Shown: positions 1 through 13,300, numbered from the stretch's first letter. The stretch is DNA of 64,000 bases from Agelas oroides (GCA_949130485.1 OX422192.1:5950085-6014084); one strand, 5' to 3'. Notes: a model not told the origin generated them from the letters alone. Numbers and translations are program-made.

Positions 1-1543
1 CCTAGCCAGCCTAGGCTCTCTTTGAAATGTTACTGGAGTCTTCTGTGTCCTTGCACTGGCCATGGGTTTCACATTCGGGTTCAACTTTGTACCCGACCCT
101 GAACAATGGAGACCCGAGAGCTGTTTTTCCTGCTGCTCAGCTGCACGAGCTTGGTGCAATGCATCATGGAAGGTCTTGGCTGATGGTAGCACCTTCTCCT
201 GCCACTTCAACCATAAACCTTGCACAAAAAATTATCTTCAGTATCTCCTTGCTGCTCTCATCCATTCCCTTCCTGCATCCATAGCTACGCTCAAACAACT
301 TCTCCAAATCTTGTGCAAACTCGTCTACAGATTCGTTCGGTTGCTGCTTGCGGTGCATCAACTGAGCTGACACCAAGGACTCTCTCTCTCTACTGGATTC
401 AGCCTCTCCTGCAGAGCCTCTGTTGCCTTAACATAGCTCTCCTTGACATGGCTTGGCAAAACCTCATACACACGCTCAGCACGTCCAGCCAAATGCAACT
501 CAAACTGGACCAATTTTTCCTGCTCAGTCCAACACTGCAGCTCAGCATGCTTCTCCAACTTGGCCAACCATCTCTTTAATGAGTCAACATCATCCCTGTC
601 ATCACCACTAAACTTTGGTTGTGCAGGAAGTTTCAAACGATTAGCATGGCTAAGGTCCTCCACAGGCATTGTCCCGGGCATCCTCTAGATCCCTTATCAA
701 TGAACCCACCTCTAAATTGTCGGGTCCGCCTTCTGCAGTCGACCCGCCTCCTGAGCTGTGCGATTCCCGCCCATTTATGACGGAGACCGTGTGCTCATCA
801 CTGCGTAGTTTTAGGGAACCCTCAGACACTTTAGCTTTCAACAACTCAATAAGTTCGTCACGTGTCTTAATATCCCTCGTGTACTTTAATTCAAGCTCTT
901 CCCTCATGCTTTCCTGGACCTTCAACAACTGATACTCAAAGTCTCTTTTCATTCTATCCATCTCCCACTGTGAACGGTCCAAAGACTCTAAGGCATCGTC
1001 CCGGGCATCCTCTAGATCCCTTATCAATGAACCCATCTCTAAATTGTCGGGTCCGCCTTCTGCAGTCGTACCTGCACGGCTTCTCGACTGGGCTTGACGC
1101 AGAGAAGCTTCGAGATCAGTGGCGTAGCTAGAAGTTGACAGTTGGTAGGGCACAAGTACAGACTGGGAACGAGACATGTACTTGGGTAGGCGTGGTTTGT
1201 AGACACATGTCTGTCGTACTCAGTAGACGAAGAGAAGCCCAGCGTGCCTGGCGGTTGCTCGAATGAAGCTACGTACGTACAGCACTGTTACACTGGCGGT
1301 TGTGTAGCTCCAGTAAGTGAGAAAGCCGGACGGTAGGGCTCCAGTTGGTAGGGCACTTGCAGCAGTTGGTAGGGCCTAGGCCCTACCAGGCCCTACCTTA
1401 GCTACGCCACTGTTCGAGATCCTCCACCTTGTCTTGTGCAATAGACAATTCGGCTGTTGCCTCATTCAGTTCCCTTTCCGACTCTGTGGCGCGTCGACGC
1501 AGCTCCACCACCTCATGCTTGAGATGCCGTTCCGACTCTTGCG
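1..1543 (-). mobile_element. Fossil LTR-retrotransposon gag region
   Basis: Read leftwards on the minus strand, this is a gag-like polyprotein: a coiled-coil, E/R/L-rich N-terminal part (about 1,540-1,420 and 1,110-760), then a gypsy-type capsid region (about 670-60) with motifs DDVDSLKRWLAKLEKH and DEFAQDLEKLFERSYG. About 60 bp occur twice as direct copies (680-740 and 1,009-1,069), both encoding GSLIRDLEDARD, an internal duplication. No LTR or pol is visible and the element runs off the left edge. It is broken in several places and looks old. A separate hAT-like element sits in it at 1,117-1,412. Family assignment rests on the gag motifs only. Confidence 0.7.
1117..1412. mobile_element. hAT-like non-autonomous DNA element inside the gag fossil
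   Basis: A 296-bp insert with perfect 14-bp terminal inverted repeats, CAGTGGCGTAGCTA on the left and its complement on the right. It is flanked by a perfect 8-bp target duplication TTCGAGAT (1,109-1,116 and 1,413-1,420). An 8-bp duplication and CA...TG ends are hallmarks of the hAT superfamily. It holds the short direct motif AGTTGGTAGGGC several times and no coding capacity. It must be younger than the gag fossil it interrupts. Confidence 0.9.
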
Positions 1544-1770
1544 AAATATTGAGATTACGTTTATTTAAGCCACTCGGCTGTCTACTGTTAAAGTGTCTAC
1601 CGCGGACGCGGACCGCCCGCAGCAACGATGGACATGCCAGCTACTTCACGGAAGCGCCCTACTTCCTCGCCCCTCAACACTGAAGCTCGCCAGCCTCCCG
1701 CTAGTGTCAGGAGCATCTCTCCGCCTTGCGTTCTACGCTCAGCCCCCAACCCCGCTAAGACAGATTGAGT
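1544..1770 (+). repeat. Dispersed repeat shared with 28,083-28,243
   Basis: This stretch matches the reverse complement of 28,083-28,243 closely, including CCACTCGGCTGTCTACTG and the GCTCGCCAGCCT / ATCTCTCCGCC blocks. At 28 kb the copy lies just downstream of a Penelope-like endonuclease fragment and a hammerhead-like motif, so it may be the 3' end of that element family. No gene is seen here. Confidence 0.6.
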
Positions 1771-1799
1771 TCCGCACAGTCTCATCCACACGTGCCTAA

Positions 1800-3595
1800 A
1801 GCTTTTCACCGATCTCTTCTCATTTTAAATAGTGTAGCGTGAGCATATCAGCGTACTGTTTGTGCATATGCTTGCATGTACAATTGCATGCTTGTTGAGG
1901 ACTAGCCCGCTGAGCGTAAATGCTTCACACACACTTCACGCACATGCATGCACGTTCATTCAAATTAACTTTGTTGCAAACACAAATTATAAGTATTCAT
2001 AGAGCTAACGTGTATAGTTGATTATGTAAATATTTATAGTTCTCACTATTTAAACACCTATAATATTATACTACAGTGCGTGGGCGGCTCAAAGGCACCG
2101 CATGCGGTCTTATATGGCATATACAGTGCACCCTGCTGTTGTGACCGCAGGGAGTATATTGCTGAGTCAGGGGTGTATATTTGTGGTTGAGTGAGTATAT
2201 ATAGCAGCACAGTTTGAAATAAATATTTGCAAATATCACAAGTAATTATGCACATAAAAACGGGACATTTTTGTGTTTTTTTGTGGGATGATTCCCCCTA
2301 CTGCTTTCTAGGAGAGGCACTGCCAACACTATAGAACCCCCGTATACTGTACTCAGTGTTAGCACAATATGTAGTCAAAGCGTCACACAAATATTTCTGC
2401 ATGGTTATTCGTGCAGCAACACAGTGCTTACTTGGTTTGTTGAACCACACATGGCTGGACAGACGCTACTGCTTCCCAGCAGCTAGCCACTACCCTGACG
2501 GATGCCGAAAATAATTTCCAACTTGCCAGACAGTTGATCCAGGGATATCATCGAACAGTTTCTGATTTTAACAGACTGGCTGTACCAATGACAGTTAAAG
2601 ATCATTCATACAATAGCAAGTCAGACGCCATTGCACTCTGCCTGTTGTGTTTTGTTACTGTACTTCATTCGCTATTGCACTCTGCCTGTTGTGTTTTGTT
2701 ACTGTACTTTCCAGTTGTAGTTGCTTGTTGTCTTTATAGTGAAACTGCCCGCCTAACTTTTGAATTTTGTTTGCTATGTATTGTGGGGGTGGGCCATACC
2801 AATTGTGCATGTATGGAAACCGTGTTGGTATCCCAATGTACGGTGCTCTTGTGGTATGATCTCCATTCACTGACTCTCACAGTGTTTTGACAAAGCTAGC
2901 ACTGCTTAAATGGTACAGAAACGGGCTAGGACAGTCTGTAGATTTTAACACTGTACACAACATTTGAAGTCAGAATAAAGTGTTCGCACTATGGAGCAGA
3001 CAGGTAACTGTCCACCTTACAAGGTGCAGTTACGGCGTTGGTACTGTTAGCAAGGCTAAAGTGAGTGGAAACAGTCTCCGTACTGCTGGACTATTTGTAA
3101 GTCATAGAATAAATCATACTCTGCTCGGAATACGTGACTGATACAGCAGCATACTTGAAGTACATAAACTGGTGTAATTTGGAAGAATGTAGCTAGTTCC
3201 AGATACAATCAGGTACAGTAAATTCTTTGTTCCAAATGCAATCAGGTACAGTAAATTCTTTGTTGTCACTTCTCAACAACTCAGTGTCTTACATGTGGTT
3301 TTGGCATACAGAAATTGGACTAACTTCATGCTTCATGTCCATGTGGTAATAGTAATCACATTTCCACACTTTAGTCATAGATACATATTGAGACTTGTAT
3401 TGCATTTATTTTGAGAATCAATTACCACCATCTTAGATTCTGCATTAAACTATCAGTACAACAGTGTTCTAATTGTACACTGCATGTGTGATACCACAGA
3501 GCTGCCAAAGTTTGTGGGAACTAGCCCTTCCTCTACAAATCATTCTAACCCCATTTCAGAACACTGCATGCAGTGCAGCACAAACCAGTGTATTT
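1800..3595. other. Non-coding interval, short tandem duplications
   Basis: No gene is supported. There are two small tandem duplications: about 43 bp repeated at 2,630-2,710 (TTGCACTCTGCCTGTTGTG twice) and about 33 bp at 3,200-3,265 (CAATCAGGTACAGTAAATTC twice). A plus-strand peptide-like stretch at 2,460-2,610 (TLTDAENNFQLARQLI, then FNRLAVPMTVKDHS) has protein-like composition but no recognised family or convincing splice sites. If the ankyrin gene to the right continues leftwards, this is intron. Confidence 0.5.
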
Positions 3596-4190
3596 TGGGA
3601 GACTGTAATGCTAACAGTGATTAAGCTTACCTGACTGTAACGCTAACAGTGATCAAACTACCTGACTGTAATACTAACAGTGATCAAACTATACCTGACT
3701 GTAATGCTAACAGTGATGAAACTACCTGACTGTAATGATAACAGTGATTAAAAACTACCTGACTGTAATGCTAACAGTGATCAAGCTTACCTGACTGTAA
3801 TGCTAACAGGGATCAAGCTACCTGACTGTAATGCTAGCAGGGATCAAGCTACCTGACTGTAATGCTAACAGTGATCAAACTACCTGACTGTAGTGCTAAC
3901 ACTGATCAAGCTTACCTGACTGTAATGCTAACAGTGATCAAACTACCTGACTGTAGTGCTAACACTGATCAAGCTTACCTGACTGTAATGCTAACAGTGA
4001 TCAATCTACCTGACTGCAATGCTACCAGTGATCATGCTACCTGACTGCACATAATGCTAACAGTGATCAAGCTTACCTGACTGTAATGCTAACAGTGATC
4101 AAGCTTACCTGACCGTAATGCTAACAGTGATCAAGCTTACCTGACTGTAATGCTAACAGTGATTAAGCTACCTGACTATAATGTTAAAGC
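3596..4190. repeat. Minisatellite, about 31-33 bp unit
   Basis: Roughly 17-18 head-to-tail copies of a unit built on CTGACTGTAATGCTAACAGT followed by GATCAAGCTTAC or GATCAAACTAC. Copies differ by a few substitutions and by HindIII-like AAGCTT versus AAACTA variants. The array abuts the splice donor of the ankyrin-gene exon at 4,195 and so lies in the intron on the minus strand. Open frames across it are artefacts of the repeat. Confidence 0.9.
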
Positions 4191-4194
4191 TTAC

Positions 4195-4301
4195 CAGGCA
4201 AAAAAGCAATTAAGCCCCTCATTGGGGTAGTAAACTTGTTGTCAGAACTCTTCAACATCTCAACCCATTTTTCCTGCTCCAGAAGGAATGCAGCAACATC
4301 C
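4195..4301 (-). CDS. Ankyrin-gene exon: pre-membrane linker
   Basis: 107 bp. The acceptor follows a TTTAAATAG tract and the donor reads CCTG|GTAAGC. It completes a split lysine codon from the previous exon, then encodes DVAAFLLEQEKWVEML and KFTTPMRGLIAFLP. The W..ML.S.D....TPMR.LI..LP pattern is the conserved end of the ankyrin domain in TRPA-type channels. It ends in phase 1, so a further exon must exist to the left; none was recognised between 1 and 4,190. Confidence 0.75.
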
Positions 4302-7300
4302 CTATTTAAAAAAAAAGGTATATCAGAATATAGAAATTGGATAAGTTGGCTAAAACATAGACATTGGTACACAGTTTTCAGAAGTCCCCATTTTGCAGAG
4401 GGAGTACATAAAGACATTAGCTGAAGATCTGAATACTGAAGTATAGACTTAGATGATGACCAATTTCATGTGTTGCCCAGTTAGTAATTTGCAGCACCTT
4501 ACCCCAGTTCTGGAAGGTTAAGTTCTTATCATAGCTAGTGAAGAGCCACCCTGATAAATCTATACACTTTCAGATAAATAACACATTTTATGTGCACATT
4601 CTAGCCTGAAGTACTTGATCATAAAGATCAAGTTGCTGCACTAGTCACAAAAACGGTATTTATACAGTAATTCGATGCATCTATCCTCAAATCTATATAA
4701 TTATATGCCAAGAAAGTACAGATAACTATAAGTACAATCAGACTATAAAGACTGTGTTTTTTTTAAATAAATAGCAAGTTAACACTGTCAGTCTGTTGAT
4801 AAGCGACAGGTCCCCATCATGCAGCTGTTATGGCAGAAACACAATGGGCAGTCTGTGCCAATGCTACAATTACAAGACTAAACCAACAGCTGCGATTTTA
4901 ATTGTCGCTATGCATAAAAATGGCATTATTCTTAGGAGAAAACACTATTTTACAGTTTAATCTAACTTCTTTGATCTTCAGAGTAGCCTCTTATGATCAG
5001 TCTTGCAAAACCAGACCTGCACACATAATGCACTGCCTTTCCAAGTGACTGGGCTGTAGTAGACATGCACATAACCTTTGACCCTGGGACCTTTGTGTGT
5101 AGCAAGTATCCTTACATGAGATTTTACAGTGTAAAGGGGTGAAAGGAATTATTAGGACATAGCACAATTTGTTGTTGATGGACTCTTGTGTGTCTAGCAA
5201 TGCGTATTCTACACTTACAACAACAAAGCCATAATTAGTGTTGACTTATGACAAACCCATTATAGTTAGATTGACACAAGTTGCCTGTATTTAGTAGCTT
5301 TTCTGTCACAGCAGCTAAGCAAAATATCACTCAAAACCCGTGGTCAGTGGGTCCATGGTTCTCATGTTATTGGTTCTTGTAACAGAACCTTACTGGGTTA
5401 TTGTATTGGACTAGGATATTGATATTAATCTTACTTGTGTCTTGAACCAATCGCCCACGAGATAGGGGTTTGACAATCCTTATCTTTAGCAGTGGGGTCG
5501 GCCCCTTTCTCCAGAAAATACTCGACTGTCTCTACATCTCCTCCAGCACATGCCCAGTGAAGAGGTGTTCCCTACAACACAGAAAATAGAACAGTGATTA
5601 GGCATAACAATCTAAAACTAGAGGTGAGAAGGCATGAGAGCAGCATGACAAGTGACTTACATTTTTAAAAAGTACTAAGTTTCTGCAGCACAACACTATT
5701 ATAGCTAGCTACACTATATACCTAATCTACTTTTCTGAGTAGCTACTTACACGATAATTAGCTGCACCATAAATCACAGAAGAGTATAAGTAAATGTGTG
5801 TACAAACTGTGGTCAAGTTCACAGGACTACTTATAGTAAGGTAGCACCATTTGTACTACTTCTGTACCAGTGTACGTACAAACAGTGATCTTATCTCAGA
5901 CTAAGTGAAGAATTCAATAGCCCAGCCATGGTGGATGGTGACACCTATTCCCTCCCCTAGCTCTATGCACTTGCAAATTTATCACTAAGCACTGCTTCAT
6001 GTAAACATCGCCATAGTCTGTCAAGCTAATAATGAATAGTTTGTAATAGTCACACTAGCTGAATACATGCATTACTTGTACTTAACCATATACCGTATTT
6101 CTTCTATCAGACGTTGCGGCTACTACTTTTTTCGCTGTTCGTTTTAGTGCGGGTACTAATTGAGGGTGGCTACTATTCGAGGGCAGCATTTATTTCATTG
6201 GGAAGCCGGCGGATAGCAACGATGGCTGAATAAGGTACATCGAGTGATACAGCTACGCCTGATAGACGCTGGTAGTAGTGCGTGCAGCCTCTCAGTCCTA
6301 CTGTTAGCCGTGGAACACGAACAGCCCTAGAGATAGCTCAGTGAGCGCCGGTGGGAATTATTAGTACACATTCGTGCGCCGCATATACTAGCAGCAGCTA
6401 CTATTTGAGGGCGGCGTTTATTTCATTCAGAGCTCCCAATTGTGCAGGTACTATTCGAGGGTGGCGATTATTCGACGGTGGTGTCTAATCTAAGAAATAC
6501 AGTAATTGTTTTTGCCTGCCCGACTTCCATACAGACTAATTATTTTAGCTAGGTATGCTAATTATCAGAAATTGCTGTACATTCAACAGCAGTAAATACC
6601 ATAGCTTTGGTCAGGTGACTGGGAACAAATCCAATCAACAATACTAATTTACTATTAGCAGTGTCCTCTCATTCACTTACCCCAAACTTATCATCTTTGA
6701 TGTTGATGTCAGCTTCTTTGTCAACAAGGCATCTTACAATGTTCATGTGACCTCCAACAGATGCCAAGTGTAGGGGAGTGTACTATGAGGAGAATTAAAG
6801 AACCTGGCAGCTAACACACACCTTCACAGAAATTCATAAAGGGGAGATTCACACTAGCTGTACATTGTTTGAGTGCATATACTGATTTTGATTACTGTAC
6901 ATCTTAGGTGTTTCACTTGGGGGGGACAATGCCAGCCAAAATACTAGCCTCGTCCCCAGGCTCTCATGCGTGGGCGAAGAAAAAAGACACTGTTTGCGCA
7001 TGCTCAGATCGTAAAATCTGCTCTGTTACACTAACCTCCGCAAGACATGATGACTTCTCCCATATGAAAGATGTCTGCCACTCACCACGCTCTGCGTGGA
7101 TGACAACGAAGAAACAAAAAAGGCACTCAGTTCTTCGCTTGCAGAAATTGTTCACACGTACGTCCTTCCAGCTAAATGGCTGTGGCACGTGACTGACGCA
7201 TTCTTATAATTAGTGCGGCTACTAATTGAGGGTGGCTACTATTCGAGGGCAGCATTTACTTCATTGGGAAGCCGGTGGATAGCAACGATGGCTGAATAAG

Positions 7301-10300
7301 GTACATCGAGTGATAAGCTACGCCTGATAGACGCTGGTAGTAGTGCGTGCAGCCTCTCAGTCCTGCTGTTAGCCGTGGAACACGAACGGCCCTAGAGATA
7401 GCTCAGTGAGCGCCGGTGGGAATTATTAGTACACTTTCGTGCGCCACATTTACTAGCAGCAGCTACTATTCGAGGGCGGCGTTTATTTCATTCGGAGCTC
7501 CCAATTGTGCGGGTACTATTCGAGGGTGGTGATTATTCGACGGTGGTGTCTAATCTAAGAAATACAGTAATTGTTTTTGCCTGCCCGACTTCCATACAGA
7601 CTAATTATTTTGGCTAGGTATGCTAATTATCAGAAATTGCTGTACATTCAACAGCAGTAAATACCATAGCTTTGGTCAGGTGACTGGGAACAAATCCAAT
7701 CAACAATACTAATTTACTATTAGCAGTGTCCTCTCATTCACTTACCCCAAGCTTATCATCTTTGATGTTGATGTCAGCTTCTTTGTCAACAAGGCATCTT
7801 ACAATGTTCACGTGACCTCTAACAGATGCCAAGTGTAGGGGAGTGCACTATAGGGAGAATTAAAGAACCTGGCAGCTAACACACACCTTCACAGAAATTC
7901 ATAAAGGGGAGATTCACACTAGCTGTATATTGTTTGAATGCATATACTGATTTTGATTACTGTACATCTTAGGTGTTTCACTTGGGAGGGGGGGGGGGGG
8001 GGGGACAATGCCAGCTAAAATACTAGCCTCGTTCCCAGGCTCTCATGCCTGGGCGAAGAAAAAAGAGCCTTGTAGCTACACACTGTTTGCGCATGCTCAG
8101 ATCCCCCAATTTGGATTTTTTTCGGAAAATCTGCTCTGTTACACTAACCTCCGCAAGACATTATGACTTCTCACGTATGAAAGATGTCTGCCACTCACCA
8201 CGCTCTGCGTGGATGACAATGAAGAAACAAAAAAGGCACTCAGTTATTCGCTTGCAGAAATTGTTCACATGTACGTCCTTTCCAGCTAAATGGCTGCGAC
8301 ACGTGACTGACGCAATGCAGACCATTTCCTGACTTCAAAACCACCCATGTGTGTTGCGGGGAGTACAACTCTGCAGTGTGGCCTTTCAGCAGGAATTGAC
8401 CATAATTTTAGTGTAGCGGAATAGCATGCAGATTAGCTACCAAGGGAACTTGGCGCATGCGCAAACAGTGTGTACCAGGCTCTCTTTCCTCCTCCCCTGC
8501 ACAACAGCCTGGGAAGCTACAAGCTCATTACACAAACTGTCAGAATTTAATCTTGAATCTCCATTTTTGAGTGTATAAAAATTAATTAGGGACCCAGCAA
8601 AGTACAGCATCAATTGAAACATGTATGTACCAAGTATGGTCTAGATAGCACCCTTTGTAATTCCTTTATTTTTTTTTAACAAAACAATTGACCCCCAAAA
8701 GTAGAAAGAACGGCTTCTTTGAAAACACCTGAACTGAGTGGCTTATAATAGAACTCAGCTAACACTAATTAAGTACTCCAATCAGCAGCCTTCAGAATGC
8801 CATGACTGGTGGTAATACATGCACTAGTTGCAGCTGATACTGTGGCACTCCGTGTGGAGTGTGCCTTGATCATACCAGCTGATATTCGGACATGCGCTGC
8901 TTAAAGTTGTTCAAAATCTTTACTGTGACGTTTCGATGATGCTGTGATCACATTCATCATGCAGGCATCGTGCCTTCGTGTGAATACCTCCCATGTCTAA
9001 CAAAGACTTCAGCCATTTGGCTAGGATGGATGAGCACAATGGGTTTGTGTAGTCTACCCACTGCCAAAAACAGTCGGTTTTGTTTCTCGTTTCATCCGAT
9101 GCGGAAGGACTCTGCCCTCCATTCATACACATGCAGTGTCTGTCGCTGGAAAAGCCTTACATTTCTAGGGAAAGCCGGGAAGAAGAACTCTGCCTTTGAC
9201 TTGCCCTGTCTGGACTGCTTTGCTAGTCTCACCTGAAGTACTACCCGGTGTATCTGCTGTATTGCAGATCAAACATTATCAGATCCGCAGACGTAGATGA
9301 TCTGCTCAAGGCCTGAATCATTGCCAGTTCCCAGGTAAGGCTCTGGAGAGACAGGGAGTCTGGCTTTCCTAAGCAATCAAAGTAGTTTACAACCTTTGAT
9401 ACACCCCAAGTAACTTCATAGTGTGGCTTAGATGCCCTCTGATTTAAGGTTCCCTTTATGCCAGTTTTTTTTCGCTCTCGCACCAACCAAATAGTTCTTG
9501 AGGTGGGATCAAACGTTTCGGACACTATACAGTGGCCCTCATCAGTACAATAAGGCAGTACAACTGCATGAGAATAAATACAGCAAGGGAAAAGTGGTGG
9601 GAATAAAAGGCAGGTGAAGAAAATGTGAAAAATAACAGGTGTTGCAAAAACAAAAAATAAGGAGAAGGAGGACATACTACAGGGCATACAAATTCAGGAT
9701 TGGGAGTTTACATTAGCTGTAGATTGTTCGCGTAGAATATTGCGCACTTTGTTTGGTTGACTCGGGGGGACAATGCCAACACATCTGAGCTAGAGATTAA
9801 GAACTTTCAGTGGGTTCTCAGTCGGCTTATGCATAAATAAAGATAACATTATCAACTTGAACTCAGAAAATAACCTTGCCAAGGTTTCGACTGAATGCTC
9901 CAGTCATCATCAGGGCTAAAGTGAAGAAGTGTGACAAACACTGCTATTTACATATAGCCATATAGTAAAGATTGCTCCTTCCTCCCTGCCTCCTTATCAC
10001 AGCAATCCACCAACTGCGAGTCCCTTGTTGCTGGTCCACTGTGATGAAGAGGCAGGGAGGAAGGAGCAATCCTTACTGACCTTTGACCTTCAATGACGTG
10101 TATCCTACATAGTGCATGGCTATTAATAGTAATGTTTGTCACACTCAGTCATTTTCACCCTGATGACAGCTGGAGAATTCAGCTGAACCGTCGGCAAAGT
10201 TATTTTCCAAGCTCAAGTTGGTAGCTGATGATTGTCCTTTTCATTTGGTAGGGTGACTGGGGAACAAACAATAATCAGCTATACTAGTTTACAATCAACA

Positions 10301-13300
10301 GTGTATTCTCACTCACTTACCCCAACACTATCTTTGATGTTGATGTCAGCTCCTTTGTCAGAAAGACATCTTACTGTATGCACATCACCTCTGTCAGCTG
10401 CCCAGTGTAGGGGAGTTCTCTGATGGGGAGAATTAAAGAAAGAAGTTGAACATTGTCCACCATGTACGGCCAGGCAGCTTGGCATATAGATGGTTTACAA
10501 AAGTCAATTAAGTACTTCTAAAGGGTAAACGTGTGATTAAAGGCAGTGAATCTTTTGCCTTGAAAGAAGCAGCTTCTTTTATCTTTCAGCACTGATGGTA
10601 AGGATTCAATGTAGACCTCTGCCTGTATTTAGCACCAAACATGGACCTCCAAGAAGAGAAGCGATGCCCTTTGAAACACATCTATGGGTGGCTGTTAGTA
10701 AATTAAATTGATTCAGGAAACTTGGATTTAAAATCTAAACAGCTAACACACACCTTTACACAGATTCTGGAATGGGAGGTTCACGTTTGAGTGAGATTAA
10801 CAACTCATACCTTCATAGAGATTATAAATGTGGTAGAATTGAAGTTTACAATAGTTTTGCGTGCACTAACTGTAATGGTTGCATTTTGCCTGTTTGATGT
10901 GTTGGTATTAAGTTTGAAATGCCAACCCATCCTACAAGTGAAAGATGCTGCTCTCCAATCTCATTTTCATGCAAGTAGAATAGGATCACTGTTAGGGTTC
11001 AGTATTTATTCCCTAATGTACAAATTAGTTAGTAGTAGAGCAGTTCAAACAGTTACAGCTACATTATGTGATTGATATGCCAGTGGCTTTGTAGTCAATG
11101 CTATGGCTACATTCAGTACCATTGTGTCTTCTACCCACTAATCATAGTGAAGTCCACCATACAAGTTGAGATTAAAACTATCACTCACCTTCCTGTCAGA
11201 ATCTTCAGGATCTTCAGGCAGGGCTGACATGGCATTAACATCTAAAAGTGAAGAAGATTCATCTTGCACTGATTGCTTCACAAACTACTGGTATGTATTC
11301 TGACTACATAATATACTAGGGGAATGTAGAACATTGTGGGGCGAGCGTGAGCACTACAGGGCAGCATTGACGGTTATGTAGCTAAGGTTTTATCAGTGAA
11401 GTATCAGATCACAGCACACAGGCCATTCATGCATGGCATGTAGCTAAAACGAGGTTTGTAACTCTACTGTCTACAAAAGTGCTCAATAGCTTAGAAAAAT
11501 TGTCATGGTTGCAGAGAAGAGCTTTCATGGGGTAGTACCACACAACAGAGCCATTTGTCCTACCAGCACGCAGCTACTCTGTTTGTTGCAGTTATAGCAT
11601 AGATGCTATATTCCAATCCCGGGGTTGGAATATAGTATCTATGGTTATAGGCTAACTCAGAACACAGTCTGGCATGCATAGTCCTTCAAGACTTGAGGCA
11701 TCTTTGAGAAATAGTAGAGGGAAGTCGCCACGCATCAGCTATGGAGCAAAATCTCTGCTGCCTACTGCGTGCGGTAAGTTGCATGAGCCTTTCTACACAA
11801 CTGTTAGCCCTTGTACACTTACTGAGTAGGTGCTACGCTCCAGCTGCCTATCCCGAATGTCGTCGCCTAAACACAACTGCCTATCTCTCGTACAATAGGT
11901 GCTCACGCTCCGGCTGTCATTCCTGGCTATCTTTCAGAACTGTCATCATTCAAGCTCACCCTAGCTTGCTGCCAGATTGTATGAATATCTTACTTACACT
12001 CCGCATGCGACCCGCAGCTATCGCGTTAAATTACAGTGTCAAGAATATACGGAACAACGTACGACAGAAAATAATAATAAAAAAATATATATGAAAAATT
12101 GCAATAGAACACACTAGTGTGGGGCTCGCTCACGCTCGCCCCAATAATACTGTTGTATGTGCACAAATAAACATTTTTACTCACACAATATTCAGTAGAG
12201 CTGTAATGTCAACCTTTTGGGGCTTACAGGGTTGCTAAGTGATCACCTATTCACAACTTGTAATTACATCCACAAGTAGCTGCTGGTTGCATGATTGCAA
12301 GGGAAATACGTTGTTTTCAAATGATTGTAAATATGAATACTTAACAGAAGCAAACAAGGTAGGAACGACACCACAATACATTTGCACCATCTTGAACCGT
12401 TTTTCTAATCATGTGTGGTAGTTTTTGGCATCCGTTTCCATAGAATCCATTTCAGATTTAAAAGTAGATTGGGTACAACTGTGTACACATAGCCTCGTTC
12501 CCAGGCCTCGTCCAGCTTTCCATCGCTTGCAGTATAGAAAAGCAACGGAAAGCTGGGCAGGACCTGGGAGCGAGGCTAGCAAACACAGGCTAATAACAGC
12601 AGTGTAGATATTTCAAAGTTATTCATACCGTTGAAAATATCATTGTCCAAGTAGTTGATAGGAAAGAGATGTGTTAGTGTTTTCCAACTAGTAGTAATAG
12701 TGTCAACCAGTAAGAAAAATGTCAAATTAACTATTTTACAAAATTTGGGACGTCCTTGTGTACTCAATAGGTAAAGGCTACAGCACACATGACACCACAT
12801 ATGTGGTTTGTACAGCTACGGACCTTCAACAGTAGGCTGCTCACAACAGTATAAATTATTGACTGTGGTTGAAGTCACTTCAGGTAAGGGCCATGCATAA
12901 ACAGCACTCATACACGCCGGAGACTCAGCTCATTATTTGACTGTGAAGCTTAGTCCATGCATGTATAGTTACAGTAGCTGACCTGGCTGGAGAAATGACT
13001 GGCATATGTGATACCCAGCTATCTCTGGTGAGAACTTATGATGGTTTGGCTTAACACAAATCTTGCTGTGTGCCATGAAATGTTGAAAATTAGCAGTGTA
13101 CTACTTGCTCAGGCTCGCCTAATGATGATCATTAACCTGACTACAGTGACTAGTATATAATATTTGATGTAATGGACTAGTAAGCTCCTTGCCCAGCTAC
13201 ATGGCTTTAACTCTAGCTCCAATTATCAGCCAACAGATGGTCACATATGTAGGTGATATCACCTTGGCTCTTGCATCTTTATGTAGTCATGCTTATGTAT

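Larger units (their letters stand above)
9850..10215. repeat. Small palindrome bearing two hammerhead-like motifs
   Basis: About 365 bp in which the two halves are inverted copies. The centre is an inverted pair, GCTCCTTCCTCCCTGCCTC near 9,970 and its complement near 10,055. Outside it GAGTGTGACAAACA-like text recurs inverted, and the outer ends are AAAATAACCTTGCC and GGCAAAGTTATTTTCC. One hammerhead-like core lies in each arm. Confidence 0.7.

Noticed and set aside
3596-4190. Regular repeats suggestive of a CRISPR array
   Set aside because: There are no unique spacers; the units abut each other, and the setting is a eukaryotic intron.
9241-9687. A 148-codon minus-strand frame
   Set aside because: It crosses a hammerhead-like motif and the edge of the recombinase remnant, and shows no domain.
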